Source of the DNA: Sphagnum magellanicum | Taxonomy: Eukaryota > Streptophyta > Sphagnopsida > Sphagnales > Sphagnaceae | Assembly: GCA_021904315.1 (NCBI GenBank) | Contig: CM038925.1 | Span: 11,968,501 to 12,032,500, forward strand | Length of the DNA stretch: 64,000 nt | Direction of reading: 5' to 3' | Part shown: positions 36,161 to 48,197 of the stretch, piece by piece | Position numbering within the stretch: the first letter of the stretch is position 1 | How the letters are laid out: each line of letters begins with the position of its first letter | Program-made: the position numbers and the translations under genes | The notes under the pieces: generated by a model | Databases searched by the model: none | What the model was told of the DNA's origin: nothing | What the model saw: the letters and a program-made list of their open reading frames with translations, nothing else

Positions 36161-37914
36161 TTTTCTAGCTACTTCATAGTAGAATTGTGCAATCATGTTA
36201 CTAGAGTTTATGTTGAAGACAATGTGGACCTTTCTTGAACCTAAAGGCTAACACAAAGATATACGCATGCTCTACAATCAATCTCTTTCCACATATTTGA
36301 TGACATGCAAAATGAAAATAAGGTAAAACAACTGACATTGTGAATCAATTCTACATTATTTGGGTGTCTGACAACCTTTGTGATTGTTTAGTAGGAAAGT
36401 CTCAACATACCAAATTCACTACCTTGAATACCAATTTGTTGTCATATTTAACCTTCCCTTTTTCAACAAGAGCCTCTTAGTAAGATGCAAAGAAGATTAG
36501 GCCAATGATAAACACAACCCCCCTTCTAAACACATTATCATTGCAAACACCATGTCTGAACATTCATGTTTTTATGCCATCTTTAAACCTTACGAGTTGA
36601 AAACAAACATTACAAAAAATTGCATCATTGAATGCAACGAGAATCCAAATTCATTTCATATTCCACAACTTTCATAAAGAGAGAAAGTGTCTTGAACTCA
36701 TGCCAAAATCAAAGTTGTCTCTAAAAATATGTTGATTTTCTGAAGTATTTGTAAAAGATACATACATGTATAATTCCTTGTGCATGGTGGCATTATGATC
36801 TTCTTTTTCCATAGCAATATCACAGGCAAGTTCCAATGGAAAAATAATTTTATCCAGGCATGTAGAAAGTTCTCATGAGATGTATAGATCAAGATTATCA
36901 AACAATTCAATACAAGAACAATTGACCTTGGCAAATCGTTCTGTAGTTCCTGTTTGAATGCCAAAAAGAATGGTAAGCTTTTTTTTTGTTTAATCTTTAG
37001 GTTCATTGTTCTCATGAATATCTTTTGTCACTTCTTTAAGTCTCAAGTGATCTAAAACATTTTTAGAACCTTTGGACAAAAACTGTCTCCACAACAATAA
37101 ATTGAAATAGAGGAACATGACATCCACTTACACCCCCAAAAGAAAATAGACCAATAGTATGATGGTCAAATTAACTACACAAGTTTGGTGTAACAAAGTC
37201 TAACTTACTAATAATCTTGAAGCTTAAATGGTTAGTGCCAAACACTTTGGCATTACATTCCTTACATTCCTTGAACCAAGACATATATTTTTTCAATAGA
37301 TTCCTAATCATGTGCAAGGTGCCCCTGGACACTGCTAAACACACCACATGCAACTATTGCTTTGTCAACTATGGTTTGTGTTTTAACATTGTCATTGGAT
37401 TCACAAGCCACCACTAGACTTTCACATGCTTCAAGAAAGTTCTACCTTGCAAATGTAACAAAATCCATAGTGAAACCCCACAAAAAAATCTTTTAGTATT
37501 GTAATACATAATCGTGAGAGCTTGAAAAACATTCCACATGAAGAAAAAACACAAATAAGCAAATAAGCAACACCATACCCCTAACATGTACATAAAAGCA
37601 AAGAGATCCCTAAATCCTAAACCCTAAACCTTTAAACAAACCTTCGAGGCAATGAGGAGGAGTTGTTCCAAAGGTGAGTGAGGAGGGAAGGTTGAATGTA
37701 GGACATTTCAAAACCTACAATGTTCAATTACTTGAAAATGTAATGTACTTAGGGTTACATCCACCCAAACATGGAAAATTACATCGATGTGAAAATTTTA
37801 ATTCTATAAACATTTGTCATTTGTCATTTGTCATTTCATTGGCCAATGAGTAAGCAAAAATTTTATCCCCAAATCCAAATTATGCGCAAATGCATAGTCT
37901 TTTCCCTATGGGCA

Positions 37915-38200
37915 TAACCGATAAACAAAGGGTGTGTCATACTCTAGCCTTGCCATTTAAAATTTTAAGGCAAAAGAAGAATTATGAAAACTCAAATATT
38001 TCACCATGCAAAAATACAATCTTCAAAATAATTCTTTAAAAAAAACCAAAAATCCTTTAAGATGTTATAACTTTGTAACTAATCTCAAGTTTCAACACAA
38101 CCCAAAATATCATGTTCAAAAATCCTCATATAGAATAGACCTATCGTTACCTAGGGGCCAAAATCCCTTAAGCTAGTATACTCTATAATGAATTTAAACA
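37915..38200 (-). repeat. Inverted partner of the 13.9-14.2 kb repeat
   Basis: On the minus strand this segment repeats the landmarks of 13911-14213 in order, including AGCTTAAGGGATTTTGGCCC, a TTGCATGGTGAAATATTTGA block and CATAATTCTTCTTTTGCCTT. Divergence is substantial. No coding region is evident. Confidence 0.65.
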
Positions 38201-39092
38201 CAATATCCTTGCCTTGGTAGGCAAGGCCAATAAATAAATAAACAACAACTAGAAACAAACAAACAAACATATTTGCAAAACTTCCCAAAAATAACTTTAA
38301 CCCAATTCTCATGCTTACCATGCTATCTGATATCCTTTTTTTGACCATATCATTTCATGAAAAAAATGCTCTTCTTTTTCCATGTTTGTTTTGGCTAGCA
38401 CCCAAGTCCCCTCTCTTCTATTATAGTACTTCTTTTTCCCAACTTTAGCATCTTGCATGTTCTAGATGGTGAGCTTGATTGAGGAAAATAGATCATGGAG
38501 AGTGGTGAGAGTAGACTTGCACCCACCACCAACATACCATTACATGATGGATGATAGATAGATAGATGGATAGAAAACACCTTCTTGGTGTGTTCATGTA
38601 CCATAATGGTTCACCATGGTCATTAGCAATGTATTAACCATCCACATGTATTTAATATCTACCTAGATAGTAGCCACCAAGTGACTTAATTACCTACTTT
38701 CCATATACATAGTATAGCCACTTACATTACCTATGTCTTCAAACATCATTCAAACTTGATGTTAGAACTTATAGTGTTACACAACTTAAGCGTTTAGATA
38801 ACATCATAAAAAAAAATGCTTATTTTAAAGTTAACATGTTGATTTAAAATGTTTGTTAACAATTTTGGTGTTCATTTAAGCCTGGGTTAGTGTTAAAATA
38901 AATTAGGATAAGGTAAAGTGATTTATCTTTATCATGATGAATGATTCACATTGTCACGATGAATGTCAATGGTTAGTTACCACAATCTATATTGATTATT
39001 ATAATATAAATTATAATAGTTAATTTTAAATGTAATAAATATTGAGTTAAACCTCACAACAATGGTTTTTTAATTAATTAATTATTTTTTCA

Positions 39093-39260
39093 ATTTTATG
39101 ATGTTGCCACATTGGTGATCATCCACAAGGAGATCTAGTCACATTTGACTATTTATCAACCATGAAAGTAGAAATTGATTAAAATCCCTTTATCTCTTGG
39201 TTACTTGTTTGAACAAAGTGTAGAAACATGATGATTTTTTAGATTAATTTTTTTTTTTGA
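39093..39260. repeat. Fold-back family copy, right-arm type
   Basis: TCAATTTTATGATGTTGCCA followed by GGTGATCATCCACAAGGAGA and CATTTGACTA matches the loop side and inner arm. TTGGTTACTTGTTTGAAC follows where other copies have GGCTACCTG. The inner palindrome is degraded. Confidence 0.55.
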
Positions 39261-40717
39261 AATTTTTTTTGAATCAAGGGGAATATTAGACATAATATTA
39301 TTTTTTGAGATTTTTTTCACCAAATGGAAAAAAAATTGCCACAAAAAAATGATGTGAGCCCATAATCAAGATTGTGTCATCTAACATTCAATAAAAAATA
39401 TCATTTTTTATCTTTTTACATAACATTGAGTTTAGATCTCAAAACCTAGACTTTTGACTAGATTTGAATGCTAACTATCACAATGCTAACACTAAGTTAA
39501 CATCACTTGCCAACAAAGGTGTCATATTATCAACATCTTACAAGGATGTCACATTATCAACAACTTAAACTCAGTCTTAACATGTTTCCAATGGATGATG
39601 CACTAATTGGTGATGGGTCACATAATCCTTTGGAGGAGCGATGCTTCCTCGTTAGTGCTTATAGAAGCTATGAACTTTGATGTAATGTAAATGTTTAGAC
39701 CTCTATGCCTAATTGGTTAGAAGTTACAACTAATGAAACTACATATTGTAATTTTTATTTGATTGGAATTTCACAAAAAGACAATTGCTTAATAATATTT
39801 TAAATGTCTTAAGTCAAAGGGTGTAATATTCAAACTTGTCATATTAATAAACATTAGAGGTCTCTTTCTATTAGGCTTTTGTGATCAGAACCACACACAA
39901 TATGCTTTGATTGCAACAACTTAATGGAAAGTCACTAAAATGTAGCCTTGTTTTTTTGTTGCTTGGACATGCTTGATACATTGAAGAGTTGCAACTAAGT
40001 TGCAAAATTTGTAGGTAATGAATGTTAAGAATGAAAAAATATGATCCTAGCAAAAAGGATTATAAATGTTAACTTGTGATGATTCATTAGTTGATTAATA
40101 GCTTTTGCATTTGGTCAATGCTTGATTATAGTGCTATGAGATGATTGTGAATGCAACTAGATGAAACAAATGTAATGAAAAGCTATTGTTGAGGGCAAGA
40201 TCTGTGATAAGAACAACTTAATGAAAAGAGACCTTAGCAAGGACACAAGCATCCCTTGTTGTGTCACTTGTCTAACATATCTTCCCATATGAACCCAACA
40301 TTACACCAAAATATGGTTTCCTTTTGACAATAGGCTTTGGCTCATGACACATTGTGTTAGGTAAACTATGTGATTTCATAAAATATACATGATATGTATT
40401 GTAGTTTGACATTAATGTAATACGTTGTTTCGGACATTTCACTTGCCATGTATTACATTATTGTTAACCTATGATAAATATCATATATATTTTACATTAA
40501 GATGGATGGAACCCATCATCACCCAGTTGTGGATGAACTCAATGGTGTGTATTACTGATTCAATCTGACCTAAATATGCAACAGAGGAATTATGTGGGTG
40601 ATGGAAATTATTTTCAGTTTGTTTTTGGATTGCATGGGGTTTTCTTCTGAGTTTTTTTTAAGAATATATAATTATTTTATATAAATTTCCTTCTTTCTCT
40701 TCATTACCTTTTCTTTT

Positions 40718-40930
40718 TTTTCAACTTTGTGATGTTGCTCAAGTGGTGATCATCCATAAGCATATTTTTTTAGCCAAATTTGGTGATATTCAAAATATGA
40801 AAATAGAAAAATCTTTCAGCACCTTTTCCTTATAGTAGGCAACTGTGATACTTTTGGCAATTTAAAAATTAATATTTTTGGCAATTTGTTGGCGATTTTA
40901 AAATAAAATTTTTGGCGATTTTCTAGACAG
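40718..40930. repeat. Fold-back family copy, right-arm type
   Basis: TCAACTTTGTGATGTTGCTC, GTGGTGATCATCCATAAGCA and TTTTAGCCAAATTTGGTGAT reproduce the inner arm. Outer-arm similarity fades into repeated TTTTTGGCGATTTT and TTTTTGGCAATTT words. Confidence 0.6.
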
Positions 40931-43900
40931 GGAAATTGGAACCGAATATAGTTTTTTTCAAAAGATTTTTTGCAAACTTTTTTTGAGGTCTTTCAGATGA
41001 GTTTCTAGGATTGATGTAGAATCCTGGTAGAGCAGCAATGGTCTGCTCCATGTTCAGGAGTACCACTCCAAAAACAACAATATGCAATCCCAACATTTTG
41101 CAACTTCAAACCAGTTGCTGTTGATTCAGTGAAATCATGTTGGGTGCTCACATGTTTGCTTGATCAATGTTGAGCATTTCTGTGCAATGGGTTGTTGTCA
41201 TCTGGGGGGGTCATTTTTGCCTCTGCGTGGAAAATAGAAAACAAAAGGTACTTGATTCTCAATCTTTGGAAATGCCAAGCACAAAATGGGAATGCTTAAA
41301 AATTCTTCCTAGAAAAATCACCGAAAGAAAATGAAAAAAGAAATCTCATACCTGCCCAGTACAAAATAGCTCAGAAATACATCTCTGACTCTATGGTAGC
41401 GACTGTCAGATAGAATATTTTTGATTACTTACTTAGATGTGTTGTGAAGGTTGTGAGTTAGGTCAATCATCCCAGATTAATAAATGGGTCCAAAGCAGAA
41501 CACAAAATCCATCAACCGTGGAAGTGTTGTAAGCCCAATTGAAAGCTGCCATCAAAAGGATGAATACACACATAGAACACAACAAATCAATCCAATAACC
41601 TTTTTTTGTAATCATACATAAGCTGACATATGGTATCTATTGTGTCTATCATAAACATGTAGGAAAAATAGGATGTATGGTTTGATGTCAAGTTTTGATT
41701 TTATTTTGAGCTTTTTGACTTGGATTCCTGCAATGTTGCAGATGAGTTCATTTTGTAACACCAAAGATGAGAATATAGAGACATTCCTTGAGACAATATA
41801 CCTCACCCCCCCCCCCCCCCTCTCCCCACCAGAAATATGACAAAACTTGGAATTGCCATCTTTAGCTAGAAACTTGACAATCCAAGTAGGAGGTGAAGTT
41901 CTCTAAGATTTTAAGGCACTGGTGTCATTATTGCCCCAAGTCTTATTTTGCTTTGTCCACGAACAGTTTCCTGAAAAAAACAACTGCCATTGCACCAAAT
42001 GGATCCATTTGCTGTCTGGTGTTTGCCATACAGAAGTGAGTTTTTCTCACTGAATTAGGAAACGAATCGAATGATTCACAGAGCTGCCAAGGAAATGGTA
42101 ACTAGTTACAAATCATTGGGTATGAGGAAAGGACACTATTCTGTTTTTCCCAATTGGATTTCAGCAACTTAGACTAGACTATTTCCAAGTTCAAAAAACC
42201 TATGATAGAACAGAGTTCCAGTGTTAGTTTGGGGGCATGAATAGTCTAGTGAATTGTGAACTCACCTGCACATCATGTGTACCAAGTTCTGATAACTCAC
42301 AGCAAGAGTGACATATCCACCATTGGTACCAGAACACATGATCAACCTTGATGATCAACAGGTCCAGATGATGCAATTCCTTCAAATGTGAGGCAAAAGA
42401 GACTCACCCAAAATCCCTGCTTGCCACCTTCCATTCCCTCAGCCACAGTACTGCTGCTAAAATCCATGAAGGCTCTAAAATGTAGACCTTTCACCGATGG
42501 AAAGAAACGAAATGTTGGGATTTTCTTCATGGCATTTTCCTTTTTTAGAAAAACAGGACACTTACAAATTCATAAGGTCCTGTTGATTGATCAACAAGAT
42601 CTTACATGGACATATATCAAGCTCTGCAATCTTGATGACCCAAATGCATGTTCACTGAGATATCTAGTTAGAGAAGTTTGCACTCCATAACCATCTTGGA
42701 ACACTTCCATTTTGCATCATAAGCAAAAAAAATTGCACTTTCATCCTCTTCACAAGCATGATTTGCATCAAAGCTGGTTCCATCCTCTTACGGTTCCACT
42801 AATTTTTGGGAAGTCATAAAAGCAGTCGGGCATGTAATGGGGATTGCAAGTTTTGCATAAATTGTGGTATATTGAAACAACAATTTGATGTCATGCGCAT
42901 TATCTCCAAATGAATCAAGGTCGTATTTTTTAATTCGAAATCGCATCAAGCCAACCCCCCGTTAACTGGATACTTAGGATTGCAAGCATACAAATATTTT
43001 TCAAATGGGTAAGAAAGAAAAGAGTTAAGGCATTAGAATTAAATGTCTCTATTTCAGAATTTGTATCATTTTAGTACCATTTTTGTAGCAACTATATGTA
43101 GTAGATAATTAATGTTAAATTCCTTAATCTTTGGGCTATTCATTGAATTTTTTTTATGTTATCATTCCTGAAATGTGTGTGTGTGTGTGTTTTTTTTTTT
43201 AATTTAAAAATTATTTTTGTATTTAAAATTTCACCAAATGAATTGGATTCTTGGTATATCCATTTCAAAGGTCTGTTGGACATGTTTTGTTGCTGGAGGT
43301 TTGCAATTTGGAGGAGAAGAAAATTTGGAGGTCAGTTTTACTAGAGCAAAATCAAAGGTTTGCCAAAAAGAAATTGCTTTGGGTTTGTGTCATTTGGATG
43401 TTTTTTTGCTAGTGGAGCAAAAATAGGAGGTCATTCAAGAGGCACTTATGTGTATGTGTGTCCTTGACTATTTTTAAAATTAAATTAATTAATTAATTTT
43501 GTTTCTTGAAAATTTTGTCACTTTGGGTAGAGCTTTGATTAAGAAGGGGAACATCAAATTTTCATAACTACTTTTGTGTCCTTGAAATTTTGAGCATGTT
43601 GTTTCTTCTTGGCATGCAAGCTTGCATTTCATATGGCAAAGCTTTGAGAGCAATTTCTATGCACATTTCTTGATTGTGGTTTTAAAAAAAAAACCATTTG
43701 AGGGAGTTCATTTTTAGTTTTGAAAAGTGATCCTTATTTTAGTTAAGAGACTTTATAGATAATTGAAAAGTGAGGATGAGTGGGTAAAGTGAGGCCCAAA
43801 GTGAGGATCACTTCATGTATAATGTTATTAGATTATCTTTGTTTTTCTCTTTTCTTGATTGTAATTCTTTTGGTTTTTCTTATACAAGCTCAAACCTAAT

Positions 43901-44244
43901 GACCCCATTCTTCATAATAGTTGGATATGTGATTAGTTTTGTCCTTGAGTTTTGGATTACCCTTTTGCCCGAAAGGAAAACTAGATTCACCACTACTACT
44001 AACTAAGGGAGAGTGTTTCCTTTTTCTCTTTCCTCAAAGAGATTTTCACTAAACATTGAATAATCTTTTGCTAAGAAGTTCATAGGATCAAAATGTAATC
44101 TTTAGATTAAAATGACACTCTACCAACAAAACCACACACAACAACATTGACTTAAATAATAGCTTTATAGCAAACTCATGAAAAACACCATCACCATGAT
44201 TTTGATTGCAACAATGCCATCTAACATGAATTTTTGGAAAGTGT

Positions 44245-44330
44245 AAAACAAAGTGGCTAAATCTTCCTATCGATGATCACCACTTTAGGCTACACAAAAA
44301 GAAATTCCAGAAAAAAACGAAAAACCACAC
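44245..44330. repeat. Fold-back family copy, inner arm fragment
   Basis: GTGGCTAAATCTTCCTATCG followed by ATGATCACCACTTTAGGCTA and ACAAAAAGAAATTCCAG matches the inner arm and loop side of the family in left-arm orientation. Confidence 0.55.
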
Positions 44331-44414
44331 TGCTTTCAGAGAGCATTGTATTTCCTTCACATAATTAGAAGTCCAAACTCAGTTTCACACAAACAAACAA
44401 AAAACCACAAATTG

Positions 44415-44690
44415 ATGAAGAAGAAGAAGAAGAAGTAGCAGCAGCAGCAATGAGGAAGAATCTAGGGAGGAAGTTCTGATTGAGCTTCACATGTAGAAAA
44501 CTAATTCTGTAATCACTTGCAAATTATTTGAACTCGAAAAAACTTTGTCAGCTGAACACCCAGCTAGATGATGAAGAACTCAAATAACAAACACAAATTG
44601 AACAAGAAGAAGAAGAAGACGAAGAAGACGCAGCAGCAGCAACAATGAGGAAGAATTATGTAGGGAGAATTTTAAGTTCTAACTGAGCTT
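44415..44690. repeat. Two-copy direct repeat with GAA/GCA microsatellites
   Basis: Two blocks (near 44415-44485 and 44603-44690) each contain a GAAGAAGAAGAAGAAG-type run, a GCAGCAGCA run, and ATGAGGAAGAAT followed by GTAGGGAG or CTAGGGAG, then AGTTCT and TGAGCTTC. They lie about 190 bp apart in direct orientation, downstream of the PLAC8 gene. Confidence 0.6.
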
Positions 44691-45359
44691 CTTCACTTGT
44701 AGAAAAAAAATTGCCGAAATGGGGGTGATGATTATTTCTCAAGCTGATCATGAGAGATGCAGGATGGGATTCATGATCTAGATGCATGAGTACTCACCCC
44801 AAGGCTTGAACTGAAGCTGTTATATGTGTGAGCAACTGTACAAATTAAGATCATGAAAAACATGATGTGGGTTGGGATTATCCCTCGATCTGGAGCAATT
44901 GGTGATTTGATTTTGAAGAATCAATATTGCATCTTTGGAATTTGAGGAGGTTTCAGATATGTTGATCTGTTTGCTTCCCACCCTATCATCATCATCATCA
45001 TCATCATCAACAACAACAACAACAACACACATGGTGAGTTCTCCTCATCAACAACTTATACTCTCCTCCTAACCATACCAAAAAAATAAATACAAAAGAT
45101 CTTTTCAAGTTGGGTTGAGCAACTTAGGTTTTTGTAAAGATTTTTATTTTGGGTTTTGCAACTTCCATCTTGGGTTTAGCAACTTCCATTTTGACTACAT
45201 AATCATTTTGAAAGTTGCAAAAATCGAGTTGTTTCACCCAATTGAAAAGGTTTTTTTTTTTGTTTATAGTGAATTAGCAGCTTTAGCTTTAGAATGTTGG
45301 TATGATCACGAGCTGTTGGATTCAGAAGCAAATTTGGTTTTTGAGGACATAATTGACTA

Positions 45360-46204
45360 TTAGATTGAAGCTGGAAAGCTGCTGGGAGGGGGTTTTGTTT
45401 TTGTTGAGTTACCAAGAGCAGGGTCGATGCCACGATTTTGAAGCTCCCTGGTCTCCTGGGCCAGAGAGCACCAGATGCACCAGTAGTCACTGCAGAAATC
45501 ACCACATGGTTTTGGTGGTAGCCCATACTTTTCCCGCAGTCGTGTTCTGAAGCCATAGCTATAAATGACGCAAGAGCCTGCCAGTGCTAGCAGCCAGAAA
45601 AACAGACATCCTGCACTCAAACATGCTGCATGCACAGCTCACACAAGAAGATCGTCATCAGCTCTTTCATCAATCATTGGGTGCTTGTTGCAGCTCTCAG
45701 ATCTCAGACCCCAACTCTAAAATTCTGACAAGCTGATCTCGGAAACTTGCAGTTGGGAGTCAAAGAAAGTTTAGAGAAAGTCTGCTGATCCCTGTAAATG
45801 GAGAGTAGCTGAGGATTCACTATGGACGGGGAAGCTCATATGGGTCATGGGTGCAAGCTTACATGTGCGGCCCTCATCAACAATTTCAGCAACGCGTCCC
45901 ATCAATACGCATGGACACCACGTCGCACAGCAGCCTGCAAAGAGCCACACCCATCCATCATCGACAAGAAGAAGAAGAATTACGTGATCAATTCTAGAGA
46001 GAGGGCTCATGCTGTCGACCTCAAGCTTCAAGTCTTACAAGAATTAATGTCGTCAGAGCATCCGCACAAGCCAGTGGTCCAGGTACCGCTGTTGGGAGGC
46101 GGGAGCTGGTTGAGTGGAGCAGCAGGTTGGTGCGTCATGGAAAAAGGCTGCGTGGGTCGTCGACCCCAAGCTGGGTTCTGCTGACCGGGCGGATACGAGG
46201 CCAT
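45360..46204 (-). CDS. PLAC8 / plant cadmium resistance (FW2.2-like) cysteine-rich protein
   Basis: This is a predicted small plasma-membrane protein of the PLAC8 family; plant members influence cadmium or zinc export or organ cell number, and the role here is not deducible. Minus-strand exons are 46204-46039, 45934-45863 and 45625-45360, with GT-AG introns, giving 167 residues, normal for the family. The N-terminus (about residues 1-45) is rich in Pro, Gln and Asn. The signature CCxxxxCPC is present as CCCATWCPC (residues 56-64), followed by GRVAEIVDEG. A hydrophobic stretch (CLFFWLLALAGSCVIYSYGF) is the likely membrane segment. The second motif is CGDFCSDYWCIWCSLAQETR followed by ELQNRG. 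The first exon junction splits the first Cys codon of the signature. The start MASYPPGQQNP is the first in-frame ATG that avoids the CT/GA-rich leader. No promoter motif is claimed. Confidence 0.93.
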
Positions 46205-46504
46205 GATGATGAGCTTCTTCTTCTTCGTCTTCCTCTTCGTCCTCCTCAAATCTCTCCCCTTATTCTTCCGGCCTCCTCCTCCTGCTGCAACAAAGTCAAG
46301 ACTGATCACGACCCAAATTCCACAGCTTCCGAGGAACACAAATCTACCAAACTCCACACAAAACAAACAAACAAACAAAATCAATCTCTCTTTCAGAACA
46401 ATTTTTTTTTTTTTGGGGTGTTGTGGAGAATGGATTCAGCTGCAGGAGCTTCAATAGGAGAAAATCTTCAAATCACAGACACCAATCTTCCTGCTACAAA
46501 TGAA
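46205..46504. promoter_or_regulatory. Upstream region of the PLAC8 gene
   Basis: The region just upstream of the start codon is, read on the gene's strand, rich in GAAGA words, typical of a plant 5' leader. A poly-T run (about 46400-46414) lies further upstream. No defined promoter element was identified. Confidence 0.35.
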
Positions 46505-46680
46505 GCTTCAAATTCAGACCATGAATTGCATCTGCCTGCTACAAAAACACTTCTTCAAAATTCAGACCCTGAATGAATCTGTTTGCTACCAAAAGAAATT
46601 CTTCAAATTCAGACCATGAATGAATCTGGTGCTAGAAAATCTGTCTTCAAATTCAGGCCATGAATGAATCCGCTGCAAAA
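46505..46680. repeat. Tandem array of about 50-bp units
   Basis: Four to five units contain CTTCAAATTCAGACCATGAA or close variants, followed by TGAATCTG or TGCATCTG and a GCTACAAAA or GCTAGAAAA segment. The array lies on the 5' side of the PLAC8 gene. Confidence 0.7.
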
Positions 46681-46769
46681 AAATTCAGAAGAGAGATCTG
46701 GTGAGCAGTTTGCCCAACAATTTTGGCTTCTTCCGCCACACCCTTATTATAAGAACCCTGTGGACACAG

Positions 46770-47460
46770 AAGCGTGCAAGCCAGAATGTCTTGTAAAAGC
46801 TTCATTCCACACTGTCAGTTCTGGAACCAGCAGAAATCAGTACCAGTTGTCCCAGCCAGAATGTCTTGTAAAAGCTTCATTCCACACTGTCAGTTCTGGA
46901 ACCAGCAGAAATCACGTGTGTGCAGTACCAGTTGTCCCAGCCAGAATGTCTTGTGCTTTTGATTCCACACGGATAATTTCCAGAACCAGTGTAGAATCAT
47001 GTACTAGTGTGCCCGCCAGAATTGTCATTTGGTGCTTAATTCCGCAATCACATTTCCGGAACCAGCATAGAATCATTCTGCCAAGCCAGGAATGTATTGT
47101 GTAACTTGTTTTTTCCGTACGGATCATTTCCAGAACCAGCAGCAATAGAATCAGGTACCAGTTGTGGCTAGCCGGAATCGTCTTTTGGTGCTTGATTCCG
47201 CATTACCATTTCCAGAACCAGCATAGAATCATTAAGAGTGCGCCCGGCCAGAATGTCTTGTGTTTGATTCCGTACCGATATTTTCCTGAACCAGCAGCAA
47301 TAGAATCATGTACCGGTTGTGGCCAGGCAGAATGGTCTTTTGGTGCTTGATTCCGCACTAGAATTTCCGGAACCAGCATAGAATTATTAACGGTGTGCCA
47401 GCCAGAATGGTCTTTTGGTGCTTGATTCTGCACTGACATTTTCCAGAGCCAGAAATATTC
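46770..47460. repeat. Tandem array of about 75-90-bp units, nine copies
   Basis: The core GCCAGAATG (or GCCAGGAATG, GCCGGAATC) recurs near 46781, 46856, 46939, 47013, 47084, 47171, 47248, 47327 and 47401. Each unit then runs through TCTTGTG or TCTTTTGGTGCTT, ATTCC and GCAC or CACAC, and TTTCCAGAACCAGCA to an AATCA block. Alternating unit types give a partial two-unit higher-order pattern. Helitron copy B follows almost immediately. Confidence 0.8.
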
Positions 47461-47471
47461 TAGAAAACCAA

Positions 47472-48197
47472 TATTAATTCACTACGTCCGTCCGTCCGTC
47501 CGTCTGTCTTTTACTTATCTCTTACTTTTTTCGATTCCTGGCCCCTTTTTCTTTGGTACCCTCTTTCTTCTTCTTTTTCACAGTTTTTCTTTCTTTCTGT
47601 ACACAGCCTCTTTTTCTCTGATGTCATTTCGCTTTCATTACCTCTCTGGCGTAATCACCGTACGCACCTATGGGAAGAAGGCATGGAAAGTAAACGTGTG
47701 TGAATAGGTACAGCATTCTTGGGCCCTCGAAAACGGTTCGTGATTGGTGGAACGAAGAATTTGGGCCAGTGGACAAAATCAATGTCAGTAGAATGTGAAT
47801 AGGATGAATTCTGTTGGGCCCAGAAAATAATGGTTTGTGATTGGTCGAACACAACTTTTCAGCCAGTGGAGAAAACCGCACGCACACACGCACGCACACA
47901 CGTTACAAAACAATGGCCAGCAGTATGAACAGGGAATTTTTTTGGGCCCTTGCGTGATTGGTCGACTGTGGCTTTTGGGCCACTGGACAACCCAAAAAGA
48001 ATGTGACCATTGGACCATTGAATCATCGGTGTGCCCGGTGCTGGGCCCGTCCGACTCTAAAGGACTTTGCAAATTGAAATTATAAGACTGGATTATTTTT
48101 TACTATTAGAAGAAAGGATATTTTAAACCATTAATTTTTAGAAAATTTTAAAATCATCTAAAACCGTCTGTGCCTTGCAGGCACGGGTTACCACTAG
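47472..48197 (+). mobile_element. Non-autonomous Helitron (copy B)
   Basis: The 5' end TATTAATTCACTACGTC and the 3' end GGGTTACCACTAG match copy A at 17042-17524. The 3' hairpin (48170-48184, stem GTGCC/GGCAC, loop TTGCA) is 9 bp before the CTAG terminus. The host bases are A before and T after. The interior is unrelated to copy A and begins with GTCC tetranucleotide repeats. It carries three diverged internal repeats that start at GGGCCC (47721, 47816, 47944). No Rep/helicase coding is present. Unusually, an exact 14-bp direct repeat flanks it. Confidence 0.75.

Larger units (their letters stand above)
36161..45359. other. AT-rich intergenic spacer
   Basis: No intact gene is recognised. It contains the inverted partner of the 13.9-kb repeat (37915-38200), fold-back copies near 39093, 40718 and 44245, a poly-C run (about 41807-41820), a GT microsatellite (43176-43190), a two-copy GAA/GCA-rich repeat (about 44415-44690) and an ATC/AAC trinucleotide tract (44986-45028). 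Short open frames near 36698-37015 and 42388-42690 show no recognisable domain. Confidence 0.5.

Noticed and set aside
36698-37015. Open frame of 105 codons upstream of the hAT relic
   Set aside because: No transposase, zinc finger or other domain is visible; the composition matches random AT-rich DNA.
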